Source: Chrysaora quinquecirrha
Taxonomy: Eukaryota > Cnidaria > Scyphozoa > Semaeostomeae > Pelagiidae
DNA length: 64,000 bases
Assembly (NCBI GenBank): GCA_014526335.1
Contig: JACTAT010000060.1
Location: 7,481,686-7,545,685 of the forward strand
Direction of reading: 5' to 3'
A program made the translations under genes and the position numbers. This document shows, piece after piece, positions 56,502 through 64,000 of the stretch. Below the pieces are notes generated by a model, which had not been told where the DNA came from, did no database searches, and worked only from the letters and a program-made list of their open reading frames with translations. Position 1 is the stretch's first letter; each line of letters begins with the position of its first letter.

Positions 56502-57023
56502 TTTGTGAAGTAAGGTGGTGTGTTGAGTAGCGCGCCAAAAAGGCCTTGTTGTTGTTTAGTTCACGCATGCGTCAACCCGGCTGACCGAGTTGCACACATC
56601 ACATTTAAACGCAATCGAAACAAACAAAGGCATTTATTGTTCTCTCGTTTCTCGGTCAGGCGTGATCCGTCTTCCTTCTTCGCGGATCACGAACAACCGG
56701 GTTGACCCGTCTCTCATGTAAATGTTCAGCTGGATCTCGCCCAAGGGAGTCAACTTGCCTAACCGAGTCAACCCGCCTCCATGTAAACAGGCCCTAAATC
56801 AGGTTCACCATCAATAGCAGGCAGACCATTTGCTAATGACCACACTACATCTCTGCGAAAGCTTTCTTCAAGTAGGTTTGTGCTTTCATGATCCTGATCA
56901 GCAGGAAATGCAACAGGATCCGCTCTCGCACCAATATGATATTTTTCAATATTATCAGTAACAATTTCCTCACAGGGAACTAGTTTTTGAATTGTTGATT
57001 TCGTTTCATGAAGAATGCTGTCA

Positions 57024-57125
57024 CCTGTAATAAATCAAAATTAGGGTATTTAATTATTCATAAGTCTGGAGTCTGCTCAAGTCTATACATCAGAAACAGA
57101 ATATAGAAAATCTACAAAAACTTAC
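57024..57125 (-). other. Intron in the nuclease-family gene
   Basis: GTAAGTTTTTG donor and TTTATTACAG acceptor on the - strand. Joining CCATTTACTCCAG to GTGACAGC keeps the frame, which supports real splicing. Confidence 0.6.
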
Positions 57126-58919
57126 CTGGAGTAAATGGCTGAAACGGTTCCAAAACCGGTAAGAATTTCCTGGTGGCCATCATTGTTATCAATGGTCGAA
57201 TATAAATGGTATCCTTTCACAAGACATTTGTGTACTTCAATCTGAGTGGAGGACCATGCATCATTGTATTTTCTGATTTCGTTGTACAAAATTGAATGGC
57301 CATGATTGTGCAGATGTGTGGCTGCCTCTTTACTACCAGTAAGTCTGTGTATTGTCAGTCCAACATATCTTGTTTTACATTCTTCTTGCGAGTGATTAGC
57401 GACTGCCAATCTGATGCTATTGACCAAATCTTATTGGCAATGTCACTTGACTGCATGATAGCATAACCTTCATTATTGGTCTTAGAATTCAGATACATCA
57501 AGGTATATATAATATGGTATAATTCAGGCATTTGGCCCTTGTTGAAGTCTGCGATCATTTCATCAGGAGTTATTGGTAAACTTTTTGGCTCTTGCTCTTT
57601 GACTTTGTTATTGATGAAATTCGCAAACGAACAAATGTGATCCTTATCCCTCAGTCCATGGCCAGTGTTGCAACGCTATACTTGCAGGGATTAACTGTTG
57701 TAAAAAAATAAATCTCGGATCCAAATTGCTTCAACAATTCTCTCTTCAATGACACAGTGTGCATGAAAGCAGGCTCTAAGTTATTTTCTTTGCATATAAC
57801 CTTCATGTCTGATAATAACTGGTAGAGCAGATATGCCTCCTTCACAATTACATTTCATCCAACTATTCTGAAGAATTCTTCGATTATGAATTGCTTTTCT
57901 TTGTCTTTCGAAGATTCTTGTTCTTCTTGAACACCCGAAGGCTTGTTTATTGCATACTTAAGGTAACAGTTTTATGATAATAAATATCAATGGCATAAAG
58001 ATCAAAAGATTGTCCACCTTGCAATACCTGCAGTCTTTTTGCGGCCTCGTGAAATCAGTAAGTCGGTTTAGAAATAAACAGCTCAGTCCTTGCATGAATC
58101 TTTTGACGAGAGCTTTCCTGTTCACATCTACCAAGTCCAGCTTGATTATATGATCCGCTGTCCGTTTCCCTTCTTTCATTACAAATAAAACAAATTTGTT
58201 TTCTTTTCTTGGCTTCTCTTTGTGATCTTCTAGTTTGAACATCACTTGTTAGATCCTCTGATTTTTGTTCAAGAACACTTGTCTTAATTTCTCCATATCT
58301 TTTCCTGTAATTTTCCACTTTCGTTCCAAATGTAATACTAAAATTTTTATGAGCTTTACCAATGCTTTAATAACATCACCAATACGCGAGTGAACATAAC
58401 AAAAAGAGAAATACTTGTCATTTTGATCGATATCAATACAGTTCTATTCCTCTGCGATCCTCTTAAAGTTCTCCCATCCTTGGTGTGAAAAACTTTTTCG
58501 GGAATCTTTTTTCGAAAAAGAACCATCACATAATAAACATTTTTCACTTGTTTCTGCAAGACTGAGAAATGAAGACGATAGGGCCATATTCCTTCATATT
58601 TTGAATGTGGTGAAACAATCGAACTCGACCAGCACATTGGCGATCAAAAAGAGTAATGCACAAAATTGCAGAGAAATGTAAATGATATTCCCATAACTAA
58701 CAAGCAAATTCATTCATTCTTTCAAACTTCATTTTCTCACCTAACATAACTTTCCTTTGTTGTCACAACACCGGAACAATCTTCACATGCGCCGACTGAC
58801 ATTCATATAAACTCTCGGTGGAAATTAGTCCTGTTATTCTATAATATCCATTATGTTTTTCGAGTAAAGATATGAATAGTGGTTGTTTTTTGAATCACAC
58901 GTTTTCGAGAATTTCTATT

Positions 58920-59062
58920 TGCATAGCGCGATTCCAGTAACAACTTTGCAAAATTAATTTCGCGGTTGCTGTCGAGGAGGAAAATTTCAAATATGTAGCA
59001 GACTAATAAAACTGTATATCATTCAAAAGGTCGTATTTAGCCAATGCCAAATATGCAAATCT
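58920..59062 (-). repeat. Right inverted repeat of the nuclease element
   Basis: Reverse complement of 50600-50745 at roughly 80% identity, from GCATATTTGGCATTGGC to GCTATGCAAATAGA. Confidence 0.75.
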
Positions 59063-59259
59063 GGTGTTGATTTTCGAATTCAGCGCTATCAACTACCCAT
59101 AAATCAACAATGAAAAGTTTGGTGTCATTTCCACTTTTAAGTGCTATTATTGAAATGTAGTTTTATAGTTGTCCAGAATTTTTTTTATCGGTTATAAAGT
59201 TTATGTCTAGTTTCTTACAATACTCTTTCTTGGTTTGGCAAGTAAATTCGTACATTTGT

Positions 59260-59860
59260 TTCTCAGTTTTTTTAAATTTTTCCAGTTAATATTAATATCT
59301 TTTCCTAATAATATTTATTTTTCACTATTGATCTCGCCATTATAGTTTCTTTAAAGACTTGTTCATTGAAGGTGCATTATTTGCTTGCACCATCTTTATC
59401 TTTGAAGGAGCATGTGTTTGAAGAATAGAAGTCAGGATTTCTGAAAATTGATTTTAGTCCTCAACATTTGCATTGTAGAGTTTACTGCTTAAATCTGCAT
59501 TGAATGCATCTAGATCAAAGTTATAGTGTTGATAGTTGATTTTTATTGGTTCTGCTTTAATGTATTGGGTTTTCAGATTTGAGGCTGTAAATTTTTTGAA
59601 AATCTGATAGACCTGTTTCTACGATTATTCTATTCTGAAATGAATGTTTTTTAGTTGTTAATATTTGGTCAATGCATGTTAGAGTGTCACTTTTGAAGCA
59701 AGTAGGCTCCTTAACTAAGTTATAATTTGGCGGGAAGGAATGTCATCATTGATTTGCAAAATTAAGCCACCACCACCTAATTTCCTATCTTTACGGTATT
59801 GTTTTGAGTACCCTCTACAAAGGAATTGTGCATCTGGAAAGGAATCATCTATTTTAGTTT
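59260..59860 (-). pseudogene. LINE endonuclease fragment (CR1/L2-type)
   Basis: The - strand reads ETKIDDSFPDAQFLCRGYSK, DRKLGGGGLILQINDDIPSR, then KEPTCFKSDTLTCIDQILTT and ETGLSDFQKIYSLKSENP, followed by WKNLKKLRNKC. These are consecutive endonuclease and linker blocks of CR1/L2-type LINEs with an internal deletion and stops. Confidence 0.65.
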
Positions 59861-61590
59861 CAGACTAGCCCTTGCCTGTGTGAGACATTCGCCTTGTGAT
59901 GACCTGTACCACAAAGTTGCACAGCCCTGAAATAATAGGTAATAAAAGTATTTTCTCACTTCTGATATCCTTTTCTTCTGGGTCTGTGTTTTATTTGTGC
60001 AGTGAAAGGTGTACTTTGCATGTCCAAGTTCAGGTTCCTATTGCTTGGTCCATGATAATACGTCGATTGAGGTTCCAGGTGATTACATCTGTTCAAAGGT
60101 CCATGAGGCACATGGAAATAAAAAAAATTGAGTAAATACATAAGCAATAGCATAATGTGTGTAGGATTTCAGATTAGTGCTTCCTGTCCCCCAAAGCCAT
60201 CCTCAGAGAGTAATATAGAACGGTTGCGCTGAGTAATTGCATCTTTTGTTGTTGAGAAAACAACCTCTCTAATTAATTGATGGGAACAGAAGATTGGAAC
60301 TGAACAATCTTGAAATTTTGTGTTGATTAAATGAAATATAGTTATATGCAATAGTAGCTCAGATGTTGGAAATCAATATTATAGTTGATGTGGTTACTGA
60401 AAGACCCCAACAATAAAGGTTTTTGAAAATGCGCATTGTTGGATGCTGAGGATGGCTTCGTATTATCTTCTGAGCGACCAGTGAAATGTAGGATTAATAC
60501 TGATCATGCAGGAGCATAATGGGGTGCACCCACTCCTTGCTGCAGGATTTAAATCTGAGAGTGTGCAAAACAGATGAAATAGGTGAAAGCTGAGGAAAGC
60601 TAAGCATGGAGGAAGGAGGTGCCATTGTATAATGGTACGGCATTGTGGTGGCCAGTGAAATGTTAACTGCAGACTGTTGTGAAAATCGCGCACTAACCCG
60701 CAGATTTTGGACAAAGGCACTGATGATGAGGGTAGCTTGAATGTCACCTTTGGGTAAAAAATATGTCCAAGAGGGATTACCCTGTTTGTATTAGGCATCA
60801 TTGCAGTGATCTGTCACCCTTGAGTCAACAATGGCTCTAAGAGGGAGTCTCCTAATTGGATAGACCTGAGACCATTACTCCAGTAACATGCTACTTGTAA
60901 ACATGTGTGAAATGGAGACATAGTAGAACTATAATAAAACACTCCTGTTTCATAAGAAATTGTGCTTTTAAATGGAAGCGTTAGTTAACTTTTAGTACCC
61001 TATGAATAACAAATGTGCAAATGTTTCGAAATGAGGTAGATACACATAGGTATAGCTAGGTAGTAAATACTTGTCCCTGGGGTAATGATAATCTTTGAGA
61101 TGTCCATTTAGCATTTATTTATGTCTATAAATGAGATGTCCTTTTTACACAACCACACAGCAGCCAGAGGGTAATCAGTATGCAAATGAAAGACATCTTA
61201 ATATACCTCTCATCATAGCCAATAGTCAAGTCAATCATAGTCAATTGTTATATTGACTCGACAATGGTTGGGAAAAGCTTTTATAAAAGTACTTACTGTC
61301 CAATATTCTGTTTTTTATTTGCGGAAGAACTTTTCAAGGAAGGGAAATTATTGGTTTGATAAGAATTGGTCATTGCCAAAGTTTTCCGCCATGTTGAAAT
61401 TTCTTAGTTGAAGTAAGATGAGTTGAGAGTGCCAGCGTCAGAAATGTGGAAAGACAGGAAATCTTTGTAGGCTACAGAGTTTGGGAATCCTGGACTGATA
61501 AAGAGTGGTACTTATTATACAGAATGTTCTTATAAAAGAATGATTGCATGCAGTTGGAAATTTGGAAGCGAAGATGTATAGGTAAGATAG
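59861..61590. other. Spacer, nothing recognised
   Basis: Short frames on both strands lack recognisable domains. It may include the 3' terminus of the adjacent Helitron, but I could not identify its CTRR end or hairpin. Confidence 0.4.
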
Positions 61591-64000
61591 CTATTGGAGA
61601 AGTTCAGGATGGAAAATTTTCTTGGTATACTTACCATCTTGTGTGACAATTTTGTTTATAGCAAATGATGTTGCACGTAAGAAAGGAACATAGAGCTGGC
61701 CATGACTGAATACGTCTTCTGGTAAATAAATTCCAACATTCTCTAGTGACTGACCTTGTGCCTTGTTTATGGTTAAGCAGTATGCTAAGCGTATAGGAAA
61801 CTGTCGCCTAGAAAGTTGAAAAGGCAAGCTAAGGTCTTGTGGTTCCAAGGTGATCCTTGGTATGAGGACATGTTGTCCATTAAATGAACTGGCAATGATC
61901 TCAGCTACAATGAGATGATCTTTAAGTTCCCATATAATGAGACGGGTACAATTGCAGAGACCTTTTTGGGCTGAGATTTCTCAGTGAAATAATGGTAGTA
62001 CCAGTTTTCAGGTCTAGCTTGTGGAGTGGCATTCCACTTGGAGTGAGACTGTTGAGAAATTCGACTGGATATGCTGCTGCCTCTTGTGCGTCTTCTGTGA
62101 AAATGTTCTGGCTTCTCCTTGTAATTTGTTAAGTAGCAAGCTGTTGATAACACATGAGTCAACATTCTTGCAATGTATTCAGGATCATCAGTTGGACCTT
62201 GTGGGAAAACTCTACCAATTAATTGAGAGTGTTGTTTTGCAGCGTAGTTCTAACTGGAATTGGAATGCAATCCTGGTTGTCTGTTGGCTCTTTTCCATCT
62301 CCGATGCAAAGTAAGAGATCAGCAAATTCTTGATACTGTGGATCATTAGCTGCTCTCATATTTCTGAGGAGATGAAAGGTTTGAAAATGATGCCATAACA
62401 GCGACCTTTCAAGAACATGTTAACGATTTTTTCTCTGCCGGCTCTTTTTGAGAGGAAGAATTTGTCCAAAGTCTCTACCAAGGAATATGAATTTACCTCC
62501 GAATGATGTTTCAGATTGAGTAAGATCTCTTAGAATAATGTCGACAGTTTTCAGTGCACTGCCCGGAATCATTGAAACTTCATCCCATATGAAGAGGTAT
62601 GTCGATTTCAGATCATGAGCTCTCTTGCTCTAACGACTGATATTGCATGTTGAGTTTGGAAGAAGAGGAATGGGAATCTGAAAGGTTGAATGAGCTGTTC
62701 CACCATCTATGAGTAACGTACCTGCGATACATGCCAGAAAGAAAGGGATTAAATAACTGAGCAGAGTAATTAGCATATGTAATTGTGTTAAACAAATACC
62801 TGAGTAAGCAAGACATTTGACTTTGTATTGCATTCCTCTTAGAATATTTGTGAGCATGCTGTAAAGGAAAGTTGTCCCCATGCCTCCAGAGCCATCAAGA
62901 AAGAGACATCGCTGGTTGAATTGTGTTGTAATTGACTGAACAACAGAGTCAATAATGTCCAGTTGATCATGATTGAGTTGCGCATGTAATTGCTCTCCCA
63001 GACGACGTTCTTCTAAGATGTTCATGGTTGCTGTTTGTTGTCTGATGGATGATAACCAGCTGATAGTTGAGGCATTTCTGAAAAGTCTTGCAAAGATTGA
63101 CCATGAACTCGTAAATGCTTGTCAATGTCATGAAGGCATCGATTTAGCTGAATATCAGAGAAGGGTAAGTCTTGCTGCTGCATGCATTGTCTTGCAGCAT
63201 GAAGGAAATCCTCAGTCATGTATTCTTCGAAGCTTTGGAACAGCTGTTTGGAACAGCTGCTCTGGATCTGATGGCATATTGAACACCAGAAGCATTGCAT
63301 AAAGCAGGCGCATCCTGCAAACAGTTAATTAGCTCTCTCTTATCTTGCAATAGACCCAACGCTCTTGCAGCATCTGTAAATGTTGAACAGACTTGGCCAT
63401 TGATAGTGCCAAGGTCCTGAAATGAGGTTGCACCTGGAACATGGAGCAAGAGCAGTCTTAGTGCAAATCTTTGTGGCTCAGATGGCTGGACTTGGTACAT
63501 TCTAGCAATTACTTTGTGTTCAATACGTCGTTTAGACCTGCTTTTTGATTGCCTGTCGCAGGTGTAGTGCTCTGGAATATCATGGTAGAGATATTGCTGT
63601 CCTGTTTCATCAGTGCTATTTAGGTGAAACCATGCTGTGAGTGTTGTGTTTGGGTTTACATCAAGCACTCGAGATGGGTTTACATCAAGCATGCAAGACG
63701 CATGATTGTATAGCTTATGTCGTGAAGTTTGAAATGGAAGAGTCTACAGAAAGCTTTATGTGGTGCAATGTATCTTACATTCAAGTATTGAATAACCTCA
63801 TCATGATCGACAACACCTTCTTGTATCTCCAAATGGGCCGAGTCGTACCCTTTTTGATGTATTTGAATATGTATTTTACACATTTAATACTGGTACATGA
63901 CACTACATTGGTATTGCAGTCATATTTGAGTAGGAGAGTTGGGCTGTATGGGACTACAAATTAGTCCCCAACCCTGTGGGCACCGATGTTTGCTTCATGA
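61591..64000 (-). pseudogene. Helitron Rep/helicase, central and C-terminal parts; continues past the window
   Basis: Rolling-circle transposon protein. Entering from the right edge, the post-Rep region reads VVPYSPTLLLKYD and KYIFKYI with KKGYDSA, DEVIQYLNVRYIAPHKAFCR, then TLTAWFHLN, ARMYQVQPSEPQRFALRLLL and TSFQDLGTINGQ. The PIF1-like helicase follows: Walker A as LDGSGGMGTTFLYSML (Lys of GKT replaced by Thr), VWDEVSMIPGSALKTVD, GGKFIFLGRDFGQILP, LLRNMRAANDPQYQEF, EFLNSLTPSGMPLHKL and RRQFPIRLAYCLTINKAQGQ. A 77-base intron (62723-62799, GTATTT...CGCAG) lies after the Walker A segment. Several stops (for example a TAA near 63961-63963) and frameshifts are present. Confidence 0.85.
62723..62799 (-). 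other. Intron in the Helitron helicase
   Basis: GTATTTGTTT donor and TATCGCAG acceptor on the - strand. Removing it joins CLAYSG to TLLIDGGTAHS, matching helicase order. Confidence 0.65.

Larger units (their letters stand above)
53677..56794. mobile_element. PIF/Harbinger transposon with TAA target duplication
   Basis: Termini are inverted repeats: left GGCCCTGTTTTTATGAGGCG, right (complement) GGGCCTGTTTACATGGAGGC, with similarity continuing through GGGTTGACTCGG for ~40 bases. TAA flanks both sides (53674-53676 and 56795-56797). Removing the element with one TAA restores an open frame in the surrounding - strand gene. It carries the two genes typical of Harbingers, a DDE transposase (+) and a Myb/SANT-like protein (-). 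Confidence 0.9.
51122..58560 (-). pseudogene. Large protein with C-terminal FEN/XPG-like (PIN-fold) nuclease domain, broken and split by a Harbinger insertion
   Basis: Coding runs from about 58560 to 51122, roughly 1,300 codons without the insertion. The N-terminus has cysteine pairs (LCDGSF..., CFICNERR, CRYC) suggesting zinc sites. A long helical middle includes HSCIGYKDWFVEAGTISAGS then VDQAFRGKHYVRCM. The C-terminal part has acidic boxes in flap-endonuclease order: WIIDGMALFRTVKP, YLENSIKLSTRIARG (where related sequences I recall have FDxY), NHEEADTRFVLHA, KDTDVLIVLL and THALTSCDTTAY followed by NKGK. Glu-to-Asp and Asp-to-Asp steps (19 and 55 residues) approximate those of FEN1 (21 and 52). 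An intron (57024-57125, GTAAGT...TTACAG) joins in frame. Stops and frameshifts are present. Confidence 0.6.
50600..59062. mobile_element. Candidate DNA transposon with ~145-bp inverted repeats around a FEN/XPG-like nuclease gene
   Basis: Sequence at 50600-50745 reappears inverted at 58920-59062 at roughly 80% identity. Between them lie one large - strand gene and a nested PIF/Harbinger element; without the latter the unit is ~5.3 kb. I could not define outer termini or a target duplication. Inverted ends around a single large nuclease-type gene suggest an autonomous DNA transposon, but a chance pair of older repeats is possible. Confidence 0.5.

Noticed and set aside
60463..60801. 112-codon - strand frame
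   Set aside because: No domain, low-complexity Phe/His/Leu composition and no flanking signals.
1..64000. tRNA, rRNA and snRNA genes
   Set aside because: No convincing cloverleaf with A/B boxes or conserved rRNA segments was recognised by eye; a covariance-model scan would be decisive.

Overview
The window looks like transposon-dense nuclear DNA from an invertebrate animal, most likely a cnidarian. The reasons are: it is AT-rich; the genes carry short GT-AG introns of roughly 75 to 105 bases; there are no bacterial signals; and it holds a very wide mix of animal transposon classes (Polinton/adintovirus-like, P element, BEL/Pao, piggyBac, DIRS-like, hAT, LINE, PIF/Harbinger, Helitron). The species call is inference. 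I recognise no conventional host housekeeping gene. Almost every coding stretch belongs to a mobile or repeat family, and most are broken by frameshifts or stops.

Layout. 1-~11,640: an integrated Polinton/adintovirus-like element. A protein-primed family-B DNA polymerase is on the + strand. On the - strand is a tightly overlapping late cluster: small basic protein, chromodomain integrase, several structural-type proteins, major-capsid-type protein and adenovirus-type protease. Two accessory genes, a Fic-domain protein and a spliced RING-finger gene, sit at the right end. Both ends carry heat-shock-element arrays; the left one, with CCAAT and TATA boxes, resembles an hsp70 promoter. 11,740-12,805: a ~183-bp satellite array. 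13,424-16,308: a P-element (THAP9-like) transposase pseudogene. ~18,470-27,040: a BEL/Pao retrotransposon interrupted inside its reverse transcriptase by a 4.1-kb insertion made of three palindromic 279-bp repeats separated by two nearly identical 1.65-kb segments. 27,137-28,910: remnant of a multi-exon gene with an Ulp1-like protease. 29,800-32,978: a piggyBac copy containing a 1.5-kb LTR element that encodes only zinc-knuckle and protease-like sequence. 33.2-36.0 kb: THAP-like and LINE debris. 36,082-40,010: a DIRS-type tyrosine-recombinase retroelement. 41.0-45.0 kb: fragments of a FEN/XPG-like nuclease gene, two hAT transposases and an unclassified repeat-family gene. 47.1-50.4 kb: a LINE. 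50.6-59.1 kb: a candidate DNA transposon with ~145-bp inverted repeats around a gene ending in a FEN/XPG-like nuclease domain, interrupted by a two-gene PIF/Harbinger element with a perfect TAA target duplication. 59.3-59.9 kb: LINE endonuclease debris. 61.6-64.0 kb: a Helitron Rep/helicase gene running off the window.

The most interesting signals are the heat-shock promoter grammar of the Polinton-like element, its chain of stop-start overlapping genes, and the inverted-repeat-flanked nuclease gene at 50.6-59.1 kb, whose acidic residues match flap endonucleases in order and approximate spacing. Much of the decay consists of one-base slips in homopolymers, so some lesions could be assembly errors.
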